DNA of 64,000 nt, from contig JAIEMA010000045.1 in NCBI GenBank assembly GCA_019752535.1, positions 1-64,000 on the forward strand. Direction: 5' to 3'. The translations under genes and the position numbers were made by a program. Under the pieces are notes generated by a model. The model was not told where the DNA came from. It saw only the letters and a program-made list of their open reading frames with translations, and searched no databases. The DNA comes from Bacteriovoracaceae bacterium (GTDB taxonomy: Bacteria > Bdellovibrionota > Bacteriovoracia > Bacteriovoracales > Bacteriovoracaceae). Positions 1-8,171 of the stretch are shown piece after piece (position 1 is the stretch's first letter; every line of letters begins with the position of its first letter).

Positions 1-878
1 TCTAGTGAGGAGACTGAGAGTAAAAGAAACAAACATATCGAAAGTGGATCCACAGGATGACCCATCCACCCCATCCCACCATAAACAAGAGCGGCTGAAT
101 AAATCACTGAGATAAAATAAAGGGGTCCAGCCTTCCAAGATCCAAACATCCATTTAAACGCAAGAATGATTATAAGTATTCCCAAAAAATTGAGCCACTG
201 AGATTCAGAGAGACCAACCATCGTGAAGTACTCTTGAGCCGATGTCCCACTTATCTGAGTTTCAAGAGGGATGAGATTTTTGACCTCACTTATAAGCTGT
301 TCGATCAACTGCGGATTAAATGTTCCATAGGTACCCGGAGGATTCAGAGGCTCTAGGCTTAAATTAAAAGCCAAATCCTTAATTTCTTTTCCTGAAATAA
401 GTTGCGACCAAGGAGTTGATTGAATGAAGGACAAATCAACCAAACGATCCGGTTCTCCCAAGCAGACATCATCAATTAATGGCATGTAAAATAGCTTATT
501 TCCCTCAATTTTCGATCTTCTAATATCAAAGAGTGAAAATGAATCTTTAACTTCAACATGGTTTTCTTTAATTTTTTGGATGGCCCTCTTGATGAGGCAG
601 AGATCAATGGCCTTAAATCCTGTCTTTGGCGCCATCACAATGAAGCCGAATGAGGATTGAGCTCCGAAATTATTTTTTAGAGACTTAAGGTCTTTGGTCG
701 ATTGAAGTTTTGAATCCAGTTGATCTTCAATGGAGACCACTTGATGCAATCGGCTTGCCCCAAAAAGAGCGATGATAAATATAAGCAAGCTGACCGAAAG
801 AATCAGCTTGGGTCTAAGCCATGAAGCCTTAATCATGCCTGTGAGCAATTTATCAAAATTCTCAAGTCTAGATCGCAC
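1..878 (-). CDS. RND/MMPL-family exporter, N-terminal part (runs off left edge)
   Basis: The reading frame stays open to the left edge, so only the N-terminal ~292 residues are present. One membrane helix near residues 20-38 is followed by a ~200-residue soluble loop and then two or more hydrophobic helices (LGILIIILAFKW; FISVIYSAALVYGG). That is the TM1, periplasmic loop, TM2-TM3 plan of hydrophobe exporters of the RND/MMPL superfamily, which move lipids or hopanoid-like molecules. I prefer the GTG at 878: it overlaps the previous stop by 11 bases, follows an AAAAAGG ribosome site, and adds a short amphipathic N-terminus (RLENFDKLLTG). An ATG at 836 is the alternative. Translational coupling to the upstream desaturase fusion suggests it exports the product of that pathway, which is inference. 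Confidence 0.7.
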   Translation of the reverse strand, partial: MRSRLENFDKLLTGMIKASWLRPKLILSVSLLIFIIALFGASRLHQVVSIEDQLDSKLQSTKDLKSLKNNFGAQSSFGFIVMAPKTGFKAIDLCLIKRAIQKIKENHVEVKDSFSLFDIRRSKIEGNKLFYMPLIDDVCLGEPDRLVDLSFIQSTPWSQLISGKEIKDLAFNLSLEPLNPPGTYGTFNPQLIEQLISEVKNLIPLETQISGTSAQEYFTMVGLSESQWLNFLGILIIILAFKWMFGSWKAGPLYFISVIYSAALVYGGMGWMGHPVDPLSICLFLLLSVSSL

Positions 879-2631
879 TCATCGCCTTTTTGATGTACTT
901 GTCCATTGAACGAACAAAAATGAGAAAGACTTTCTTTCCTGGCTCGTCAATTAGAGCATTGAGTTCAGCTTTAGCTTTCAGGGAGTAGTCTTGAACTTTA
1001 ATGTTTTCAGACTTGAGCCATTCTTGAACCTTTGAATTTCTTGCCCATGATTTATCTGGACTTTTATTCGGCCAGTGCTCTCCAAAAACTTCTACGGGTA
1101 TATTAACCAATCCCTTATCTAGATCTTCCTCGAGATCGCGATACATTGAGCACCAAGCAAAGACATCCAAGATTGAGGGCGCATCTTTTGTCCGAAGTGA
1201 GCTACCCATTGAAATCAGCAATATATCAAGTGATGTGGAGAAGGTTTTACGATGTTGAGCAATCAGTTGATCGTAATTGAGTTCAAGCTTATTAACGACT
1301 CTTGAGCGATCAAACATCATCGCTTCAATCACGACTTTTAAAATCTCTACGCCCTCAAGATAATCAGGACTGGATTTAAGTTGGGAGAGATAGACTTTAA
1401 ACAGTTGATGGAGATCTGATTGGCCCCAGTCGTTGGTTTCAAGACATTGCAAAACTTTTGCCACCACCTCAAGAGGCTCTCCTTGGCACTTTCTATCACC
1501 ATCAAGGAGGTCATCCACGACTTGAAGAGCACAAAATCCATGCCTCAGCCTTTTGGCCATTTTCCAATTTTTAAATGAGAAACTATACAAAATAAAGGCG
1601 ATAGAAGCGTATCTTTTATTTCTTAGGCTAAATTGAATAAACTGCTTAAAGCAATTCCATTCACAAGACTCTTGTTTCTCTACTCTTAAATCTTCATCAG
1701 ACGAGAGCTCATTTTTAATATCTTCTTTGAGAATGGGATTTGGAGCTTGCGCCGGTCTTGGACCTTTCCACATTTCAAAATATATTTTCAAGAAGGAAGG
1801 TTGTGGCTCATGGGGGTCAACATGCTTAGGTAAATGATTCCAAGGAAGCTTTGGATTCATGTGATGCACTTGATGGTAGTGATAATTCAAAAAAAACCAG
1901 CGCGTGATTGGATTTACTTTTAAATTCCAAGCCCCTTTGAGTATATCGCGTGGAGACCAGGCATGATCGGCGTATTGAAGCGAGCCCCAAAAGAGACCGA
2001 AGACCCAAAAACATGCCAGAGTTTGAAGAAATTTTAAATCAAGCAAAAGATAGATCGCTACTTGCAGAGCGATCACAAAGAGCAGTTCAAAACGTATACG
2101 CCATTTTTTAGGATGATCGATAAAGGGATGAAGCATGATCGCACCCGTGTGTTTAATCGCCACATTGTCCGTTTTTAGGAGTCGATAGCTCCACGGGCAA
2201 ATCAGATAAGTGAGCCATCCAATAGGAATTGTGAGCCAATAGATACCAGTCAAAATGGAATAGAATTGGGCGCGCTTCAAAAATAAATTGTCTTCTTCGT
2301 AGTACATGTCAAACATTTCATGATCTGTGCGATTTCTTAAATGATGACCGAGATGACAGACGCGCTGAAAGGTCAGTCCTGTGGGAAAAAGGGCCCCATT
2401 GATAATGCCCATAATTTCATTGAGCCACTCAGTGTGCGAATAAACTCGGTGCACACTTTCATGTAGCAGAGCAAAGATGGTATTAGCGACATAGGAGAAG
2501 AGGAATATACAACCTAAAATGACGGGAATCGATTCAGAATGAGAGACCACGTAGAGACACATTAAAAACAAAAATATAGCCGCCAAATTAATGCTGAGAT
2601 TGAGCAAATTATTTGGCTTCGCTGATTTCAT
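868..2631 (-). CDS. Fatty-acid-desaturase fused to squalene/phytoene-synthase-like domain
   Basis: 587 residues with two domains. Residues ~10-290 form a membrane di-iron desaturase/hydroxylase with several helices and the His boxes HESVH (57-61), HLGHH (93-97) and HYHQVHH (251-257). Residues ~325-587 look like a head-to-head isoprenyl diphosphate synthase: VVDDLLDGDR (371-380) matches the first aspartate-rich motif, and YRDLEEDLDKG (497-507) followed by NIPVE matches the second motif of phytoene/squalene synthases. The linker ~295-325 is charged. The N-terminal half is closely similar to the separate desaturase at 8172-9146. I know of no characterised enzyme with this architecture. Joint action on an isoprenoid substrate is inference, and the synthase half could instead be a non-catalytic relative. 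Confidence 0.82.
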   Translation of the reverse strand: MKSAKPNNLLNLSINLAAIFLFLMCLYVVSHSESIPVILGCIFLFSYVANTIFALLHESVHRVYSHTEWLNEIMGIINGALFPTGLTFQRVCHLGHHLRNRTDHEMFDMYYEEDNLFLKRAQFYSILTGIYWLTIPIGWLTYLICPWSYRLLKTDNVAIKHTGAIMLHPFIDHPKKWRIRFELLFVIALQVAIYLLLDLKFLQTLACFWVFGLFWGSLQYADHAWSPRDILKGAWNLKVNPITRWFFLNYHYHQVHHMNPKLPWNHLPKHVDPHEPQPSFLKIYFEMWKGPRPAQAPNPILKEDIKNELSSDEDLRVEKQESCEWNCFKQFIQFSLRNKRYASIAFILYSFSFKNWKMAKRLRHGFCALQVVDDLLDGDRKCQGEPLEVVAKVLQCLETNDWGQSDLHQLFKVYLSQLKSSPDYLEGVEILKVVIEAMMFDRSRVVNKLELNYDQLIAQHRKTFSTSLDILLISMGSSLRTKDAPSILDVFAWCSMYRDLEEDLDKGLVNIPVEVFGEHWPNKSPDKSWARNSKVQEWLKSENIKVQDYSLKAKAELNALIDEPGKKVFLIFVRSMDKYIKKAMSAI

Positions 2632-2667
2632 AAATCCTCAAGCTTTCATTTCACCACTATTGGCCTG

Positions 2668-2673
2668 TATAAT
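2668..2673 (+). promoter_or_regulatory. -10 box (TATAAT) 6 nt before the Rieske gene start
   Basis: A perfect TATAAT ends 6 bases before the ATG at 2680, so transcription should begin at or next to the start codon, giving a leaderless mRNA. There is no Shine-Dalgarno sequence before the ATG. The -35 region (TTCATT, 17-base spacer) is weak. Confidence 0.5.
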
Positions 2674-2679
2674 CATCGC

Positions 2680-3621
2680 ATGGCTTCTGCACAAATTCTA
2701 AAATCTTCACCCCATGGCTGGTACTACATTGGTGCTTCAAAAAGTATTCAGGCGCCAAAATTCGTCACAGTCGCTGAAGAAGAGATTGTCGTTTATAGAG
2801 GAGAAAATGGCCATTTCTACGCCGTTCAATCCCGCTGCCCACATATGGGAGCAGCGCTTAATAAAGCGAAAGTCAGAGGGAATAGTCTCCAATGCTCACT
2901 CCATCAATGGACGTACAATAACCAAGGAAAATGCACAGGAATTCCCGGCTCTACCCAAGAGAGTATTCCTGAATTTGCTAAGCTTGATGTTTACTCAATT
3001 GAAGAGAGACATGGCCATCTCTTTGTCCATTCAAAGAGAAATGAAGTCCGAACACTACCCTTCTTTCAAAATGAAAATCCTAACGACTATAGCTGCGCTC
3101 ACGTAAGACTTCTCAAAGGGAATAACCACTGGAGTGTCCCTGCGGCAAACGCCTTTGATTTAGCTCATTTTGAATATGTTCATCACAGAAAACCCACTGC
3201 CCCACCGATCATAGATAAATCGGAGCAACAAAAAAGAGGCATCAAACTTCAATATGAAATTTTAGGTAAAGAAGCGGCAGATAAATGGTTGGTAAAAAAA
3301 TACGGTAAAAATGCACAGCTAGATTACACCGTTTATGAAGGAAATCTCATCGTCGCAAAAACAACAGTAGGAAAATTCACAAATCACATGATGGTATTTA
3401 TTGAAGCGGAAGGTGATAAATGGAAAGCCTGGCTGTTTGTTTTATCAAAAACTAATAATCATTTACTCAGTAAAATTAAAAATGAAATAAGTGCATATTT
3501 CTCTTATCAATTTTTTGCCAAAGAATGCCTTGAACTTGATGGCGTGACCATTTCTCCAGAACGCCTAGGCCCAAAAGATGAGCTTTTAAGAGACTATATG
3601 AATTGGCTTACTACTCTCTAA
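2680..3621 (+). CDS. Rieske [2Fe-2S] non-heme iron oxygenase
   Basis: 313 residues. The N-terminal Rieske domain has Cys53-x-His55 and Cys72-x2-His75 (SRCPHMG; QCSLHQW). The catalytic half contains NAFDLAHFEYVHH (157-169), the D/N-x2-H-x4-H mononuclear iron site of Rieske oxygenases. The size and a single-component layout resemble oxygenases acting on ring systems such as chlorophyll derivatives, sterols and cholesterol (PaO, KshA, DAF-36 types), but no closer subgroup can be named. It is divergent from the desaturase fusion and its stop codon overlaps the stop of the PAP2 gene by 4 bases (CTAA). A reductase partner is not encoded nearby. Confidence 0.88.
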   Translation: MASAQILKSSPHGWYYIGASKSIQAPKFVTVAEEEIVVYRGENGHFYAVQSRCPHMGAALNKAKVRGNSLQCSLHQWTYNNQGKCTGIPGSTQESIPEFAKLDVYSIEERHGHLFVHSKRNEVRTLPFFQNENPNDYSCAHVRLLKGNNHWSVPAANAFDLAHFEYVHHRKPTAPPIIDKSEQQKRGIKLQYEILGKEAADKWLVKKYGKNAQLDYTVYEGNLIVAKTTVGKFTNHMMVFIEAEGDKWKAWLFVLSKTNNHLLSKIKNEISAYFSYQFFAKECLELDGVTISPERLGPKDELLRDYMNWLTTL

Positions 3622-4253
3622 GGTTTCCATCTAAAAGCTGGATCAATATCTTTCGATTGATAAATGAGATGGCAGCCAGTCGCCAAAAGAACTCCACCCA
3701 CAATATCCAAAAGATGATGCTGCCAAGTGAAAAGAACGGCTAAGCAAATTGTGGAAAACCACAAAAAGAAAAACAATTTGTAATTTGTATTCACCTTCGA
3801 CCATAGGGCCATCACAGTCAGAGCCGAATATGTGATGTGTAGCGAGGGAAGAGTATTACTGGTTTTATCCAGGGACCAAATAATTTGAAAGATAAAATCT
3901 AAAGACTCAGCATGAGAAGGACGGATAAATCCGATAGGAGCAGGAAAAAAATAAAAGATGGCGCCAGCAATGAATGTGACAATCGCTAATTTTCTTCCCA
4001 ACAGACGCATCTCACTGGGATTCAGAATAAAAACGGGAACGGCCGTCAAAAGATTGAGTGAAGTGTAAGGCAGAATCATCCAGGGGATGAGTGGTATCGT
4101 GAGCTCCCAATCGAAGTAAAACTTATAAAGTTTTTCAGCATGATCTGCATGCCAATTGGTGTAACCATAAATTGCAGAAAAAACGATTGTTAACCAAGTT
4201 CCAGTCCATAAAAACTGATACAAACTTGGCAGACTGAATTTAAACGATTTCAT
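3618..4253 (-). CDS. PAP2/AUR1-like membrane phosphatase or phosphotransferase
   Basis: 211 residues with about five to six membrane helices. The PAP2 motifs are recognisable: GFIRP (109-112), LPSLH (135-139) with the catalytic His139, and HHLLD (179-183), the His-x3-Asp of motif 3. The spacing resembles AUR1/inositol-phosphoceramide-synthase-like PAP2 proteins more than soluble acid phosphatases. In this setting it may release isoprenoid or lipid diphosphates or transfer a head group. The ATG overlaps the upstream desaturase by 14 bases, so it is the last gene of the minus-strand operon that begins at 8119. Substrate unknown. Confidence 0.75.
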   Translation of the reverse strand: MKSFKFSLPSLYQFLWTGTWLTIVFSAIYGYTNWHADHAEKLYKFYFDWELTIPLIPWMILPYTSLNLLTAVPVFILNPSEMRLLGRKLAIVTFIAGAIFYFFPAPIGFIRPSHAESLDFIFQIIWSLDKTSNTLPSLHITYSALTVMALWSKVNTNYKLFFFLWFSTICLAVLFTWQHHLLDIVGGVLLATGCHLIYQSKDIDPAFRWKP

Positions 4254-5082
4254 TTTGATGCTTATAACCAGGTATCACATAGTTTTTAAAAATAAAGCCA
4301 AAGAGACTTAATTCATTAAGCTCAGGCTTGATTCTTGGAATAACCATTTTTCTATGGATAACAGCCAACTCACTCCAATGAGCTGAGGGCTGAAGATGAT
4401 GGGCCGAATGATAACCATTGTTAAAAAGAAAAAAATTCACAATTGGTGATATAAAATTCCGACATCGATTCACACCATTATTATTCTCAAGGCCATCGTG
4501 CTGAACCAAGTTGATAACAAAGAGAAGGCAGAGAGCAATTAAGCGCGTGAGCACATAGAAAATGGCAAATCTGGCAGGAGAGATCGCCAAGAGGACAACG
4601 ACTAAGCCGAGAATTAAGCGCGACTCTATCTGGGAGCGAAGAAAAAGAGACTTAGGAATATCCGCGCCTCCCTCTCTCTTCGAAAGCTTAGGAAGTGAGA
4701 AGACATGCTTAATATAATTTAAAATTCGAAGTATTCCCCACTGATCTTTTAGCACCGTTGAGCGCATCCAATCATTGTGATCATTGTTATGAGCGTGATG
4801 ATTATAGATATGTGACGCTGCAATTGGTGCCGAAGGAATCCCCATCAAAGTGGAGAGATAAAGAAAAAAGTAGTGATTTAATTTTTTAGAAACGAAGACG
4901 GGCAAATGAGAGGCATTATGATTCATCACATGCCCCATCAAAGTGAAGGCGATATTGAGAAGCACTAAGATGACTTGCTCCCAAAGGGTTAACTTCGCGA
5001 ACATCGAAATAATAAGAAGAGCACCCGCTAGCCCAGAGGCATAGAGGGTGCTGCGATCGGCTTTATTTCTTAAAATTTTCAT
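4240..5082 (-). CDS. Membrane fatty-acid desaturase/hydroxylase-type di-iron enzyme
   Basis: 280 residues from the ATG at 5082; a TTG four codons upstream would give 284. Histidine boxes are visible as HNASH, HIYNHHAHNNDH, QHDG and GYHSAHH, set among hydrophobic helices. This is the fatty acid desaturase/CrtW/alkane-hydroxylase superfamily. It is not a close paralogue of the other two desaturases in the window, so it probably acts on a different bond or substrate. It sits 4 bases after the stop of the secreted protein gene and overlaps the PAP2 gene. Confidence 0.82.
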   Translation of the reverse strand: MKILRNKADRSTLYASGLAGALLIISMFAKLTLWEQVILVLLNIAFTLMGHVMNHNASHLPVFVSKKLNHYFFLYLSTLMGIPSAPIAASHIYNHHAHNNDHNDWMRSTVLKDQWGILRILNYIKHVFSLPKLSKREGGADIPKSLFLRSQIESRLILGLVVVLLAISPARFAIFYVLTRLIALCLLFVINLVQHDGLENNNGVNRCRNFISPIVNFFLFNNGYHSAHHLQPSAHWSELAVIHRKMVIPRIKPELNELSLFGFIFKNYVIPGYKHQNEIV

Positions 5083-5086
5083 TCTT

Positions 5087-6583
5087 CTATTCAATAATAT
5101 CGGCTAAAGGCATCGCACTCATCCAACTTCCCCAACTCTGAGAGAGAACTCTCACACTTGCAGGAATATCTTTACCCGTTTTCACATCTGGGAAAATTTG
5201 CTTATACGTTTGCGCATCCCAATTATTTGCTCTTCCGATTTCATAGTTGCGATACTTCACCGTTTGAACTTTGCCAGAAGCATCTTTTAAACTCATTTCT
5301 TTCCACTCGCTGCCTTCGACAAATGCAGTAGGAAGAAACGCTTTTAAATCTTGTGGAGGATTTTTATAGAAGGCTGGAAGATCAACCTTCACCATCTCAC
5401 CGGTGATCGCACTTCTGATTTGAGCAGGTCCCTCAACGATGGCTAACATATTTTCAATCGAGAGATCACTGCCACGCTCATAAGCTCGGGCAAATGAAGT
5501 ATCAAACAGGAAAGCCTCAGTCAGTGGACGATCTTCTCGCTTGATTTGATCCCACACCATCGCTGTTAATCGAACGCTCTCTTGAAGATGATGGAAAGAC
5601 TGAGCCATCCATTCTTGTCCGTCTGGCAAAAGGGTTCCGTAATTCTTGTAAGTCGATTTTCTTAGAACATTTGTTCTCTTTGATGATGGGGCTCCATCAA
5701 CTTCTGAAAGAAATCCGTCGACTCCATAGAGTTTTCCCATATCTTGAAACAGCTTCATTGAATTCTCAGATGAATAGGCTCTTTGATAAGAGATTTGAGC
5801 AAGAGAGCTATGAATTGACGCTAGAGAGCTAATACGCTCGACTTCACCGACTAAGCGAAAGCGATCGACATCATCGACAAAAGACGCTTTACCAAAGAAC
5901 AATTTATTATCCCAAACGATTGTCTTCCCATTGAGATCAATGGCCTGAATTCTCTTCGCTGCCTTAAGCATCGAGCTTCTTACAGGGCCAGAGAAGTGAG
6001 ATACAAGATCTGATTCATTCTTGAATGTTTCGGCTACTTTCCCCTCTCTAACGTAAGGAGTTGTAATATATTCAAAACCAGCACTCCACTGCTCAGTAGG
6101 AAGGAAGATCTTCATACTCGATTGAGTATTCTTAAGCATCGTCAGCACATAGCTATGGGTGATTTTCGCTTTGCTAAAAACAGGAGCACTTCTCCAGGCA
6201 ATCCCTCTTAATTCACGAAGAGGAAGGACATGGGCGACAAAGAACTTTTGGTCTTCATCCTTAAATGAGCCATAGTTCTGCTCAAGATCGTTAAGAAAGG
6301 CTTCAATCTCATCGGCCGATTTCAATTTCAAGAACTGATCACGGGTTTTTCTAAAGGCGTCACTCATCATCGACTCATCGCCAGAGTTTTGATTACTAGG
6401 ATTTCTCTTCTGGTTAGAAAACTTCGCCTTTCCTTCTTTCACTTTCGACAATGTTGTCCAAGTGTAGGCGTTTTCCTCAGCTTTATAAGGAGCTTTCTTT
6501 GAAACTTCTTGGCCATACGGAGAGGGTTTGGCGAACCCAAGCGTTGGAACCAATAGTGCTGTGATTAAAAGATACTTTTTCAA
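5087..6583 (-). CDS. Secreted protein of unknown family in the desaturase operon
   Basis: 498 residues with a clear signal peptide (KKYLLITALLVPTLGFA). The start is TTG: it lies 5 bases after a strong GAGGAGG ribosome site and directly follows the TAA of the upstream gene, while no usable ATG exists nearby. The mature protein is soluble, rich in Ser/Ala/Lys, with no membrane helix and no motif I recognise. Being embedded among lipid-modifying enzymes, it could be a periplasmic enzyme or a lipid-binding or heme-binding factor. It contains several conserved-looking aromatic stretches (SFHHLQESVRL; NYEIGRANNWDAQTY) that could help find homologues. Function not assigned. Confidence 0.8.
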   Translation of the reverse strand: MKKYLLITALLVPTLGFAKPSPYGQEVSKKAPYKAEENAYTWTTLSKVKEGKAKFSNQKRNPSNQNSGDESMMSDAFRKTRDQFLKLKSADEIEAFLNDLEQNYGSFKDEDQKFFVAHVLPLRELRGIAWRSAPVFSKAKITHSYVLTMLKNTQSSMKIFLPTEQWSAGFEYITTPYVREGKVAETFKNESDLVSHFSGPVRSSMLKAAKRIQAIDLNGKTIVWDNKLFFGKASFVDDVDRFRLVGEVERISSLASIHSSLAQISYQRAYSSENSMKLFQDMGKLYGVDGFLSEVDGAPSSKRTNVLRKSTYKNYGTLLPDGQEWMAQSFHHLQESVRLTAMVWDQIKREDRPLTEAFLFDTSFARAYERGSDLSIENMLAIVEGPAQIRSAITGEMVKVDLPAFYKNPPQDLKAFLPTAFVEGSEWKEMSLKDASGKVQTVKYRNYEIGRANNWDAQTYKQIFPDVKTGKDIPASVRVLSQSWGSWMSAMPLADIIE

Positions 6584-7243
6584 TTAGGCCTCCTCATGAG
6601 TCATGATAAAGATTGCGTCTTGTTTTATTCCAGATTCATTAAACATTTGATTATTTTTAAAATGATAAAAAGGAGGCAAAGCCGAAGTGGCTTTAAGCGT
6701 TTCTCCCTCACCTAACATGGCCCCAGGCGCGATCGCACTCATGGTGCCGACAATCGCTCGATTTCCAATTTTCGGTTCTCCAAAAATTAAGCTCAATTTT
6801 AAAGTCTTTGGATCTTTCGTTAGAAGATGAGAAGTCATCTTCGCGCCATAACCCAACACCGCTTGATCTCCAATCTCCACAAATGGGCGATCAGCAATCA
6901 GAACTTTGGGAGACCAAAAGACAAACTTTCCAACCTTGGCGCCCCAAAGACGCAGCCAAAAACTGTAGAGCCCAGGCACCAGGCGCAAAAGCTCTTCAAG
7001 AAAACTAAAGCGCATGAAAGGGACCTGAAGTTGTGTTGTAATCCACCAAGCGTAGGCACTCTTAGAAGGCACAGGACTATTATTTTCTGGCTTCCCTAAA
7101 ATGAGCAATGTCACACGAGCGAGAAAGGGAGGCATAAGATAAAGTGCCACCACCGCGACCCATAGAGGATAAGCGTAACCAAGCCATGCGATCGTAACCG
7201 CCAAGGCAAACCCAATATAGTTAATGGCAATCCAAGTAATCAT
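6584..7243 (-). CDS. Membrane-anchored hexapeptide-repeat (left-handed beta-helix) acyltransferase-like protein
   Basis: 219 residues. Two hydrophobic helices occupy residues ~1-50. From ~100 on, the sequence shows hexapeptide-type turns (GAKVGKFVFW, VEIGDQAVLGYGAKM, IGNRAIVGTMSAIAPGAML), as in trimeric LbetaH acyltransferases. The catalytic His of classical acetyltransferases is not obvious. Start and stop abut both neighbours (TAG/ATG upstream, TAA/TTG downstream), so it is translated with the AurF-like gene and the secreted protein. A role in acylating the pathway product is inferred from context. Confidence 0.68.
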   Translation of the reverse strand: MITWIAINYIGFALAVTIAWLGYAYPLWVAVVALYLMPPFLARVTLLILGKPENNSPVPSKSAYAWWITTQLQVPFMRFSFLEELLRLVPGLYSFWLRLWGAKVGKFVFWSPKVLIADRPFVEIGDQAVLGYGAKMTSHLLTKDPKTLKLSLIFGEPKIGNRAIVGTMSAIAPGAMLGEGETLKATSALPPFYHFKNNQMFNESGIKQDAIFIMTHEEA

Positions 7244-8119
7244 CTACCAGCCTAAAAAAGCAAAATGCTTAAAGTAAGAATCAGATTCTTTGTGAATCAA
7301 TTTAGAGAACACTTTTCTCGTCGCTGGGAAGGCCGGATGAATCCAGAGCACCCAAGAGATAAATTTTGAAAAAAGATAAAATTTCTTGAATGTATTTTCT
7401 TTATAAAACACGCGACTCATCAACTTCCAAGCCGGACTAATCAGACACACTTGAGTCATCAGGACACACATCAAGGTGGCCACATGAAGTCTCACTCTTT
7501 GAATGAGTGTCATCTTTTGAATTTCATCTCTTAGTAATTCAAAATCTTTGGCGATGTGGCTCGCTTCATCAATCGCGTGATGTTTTACAAGTGAAGCCCA
7601 TCGATTTTCAATTTTTGAATTTTTGCTTAAAGCAACATGATACTGAACGGCATAAATCTCAGACTTGGCCCCTGGTAGAAACACCGCCAGTGGTTCCCAA
7701 CGATAAAGCCAGGCACAAAATTTTCTGCTCCAAGATTTTTGATGGAGAAAAAATGAAGTCTCGGGCCAGCAGCCCTTTGATTCTTCTGAAAGAAATTTTC
7801 TAAACTCATCAATGTGAAGAATTTCATCACTGATAAACTCTTTCATTCCCTGATCAAGTTTTAAGCCACGCTTCTCAAGCACTTTTGAAGAGAGCAGCAA
7901 TCCTTGCTCAAGATGAATGATCACTTCTGCATTGAGTTGCACAAAGCCCCACGCGAGCTCGCGTTTTTGCTCATCACTTAAAGAATCCCAAACAGAAGTG
8001 TTGAAGAAAGGAGTTTGATTTTCATCAAATTCCAGATTCACCCAACTCTTTTGCTTGTAGGCTTCCCAGTGAATGGGATAAGCATTTGTTACCGATTGAA
8101 GATTAGTTGCAGCAGTCAT
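7244..8119 (-). CDS. AurF-like (p-aminobenzoate N-oxygenase family) diiron protein
   Basis: 291 residues from the ATG at 8119; a TTG at 8140 is possible but has no better ribosome site. It is helical, with ligand-type motifs in ferritin-like order: EVIIHLEQ, ISDEILHIDEF, an E/H pair in KSEIYAVQYH, and KHHAIDEASHIAKD. This matches the AurF/diiron oxygenase family (PF11583-like), whose members oxidise arylamines or other small substrates. It is the first gene of the minus operon and divergent from the desaturase at 8172 with only 52 bases between them, so both may share control. Specific substrate unknown. Confidence 0.72.
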   Translation of the reverse strand: MTAATNLQSVTNAYPIHWEAYKQKSWVNLEFDENQTPFFNTSVWDSLSDEQKRELAWGFVQLNAEVIIHLEQGLLLSSKVLEKRGLKLDQGMKEFISDEILHIDEFRKFLSEESKGCWPETSFFLHQKSWSRKFCAWLYRWEPLAVFLPGAKSEIYAVQYHVALSKNSKIENRWASLVKHHAIDEASHIAKDFELLRDEIQKMTLIQRVRLHVATLMCVLMTQVCLISPAWKLMSRVFYKENTFKKFYLFSKFISWVLWIHPAFPATRKVFSKLIHKESDSYFKHFAFLGW

Positions 8120-8171
8120 CCCAAAAAGTATAATTTCCAAAGGTTCAGACTACAAGCAAGCAAGGACGACC

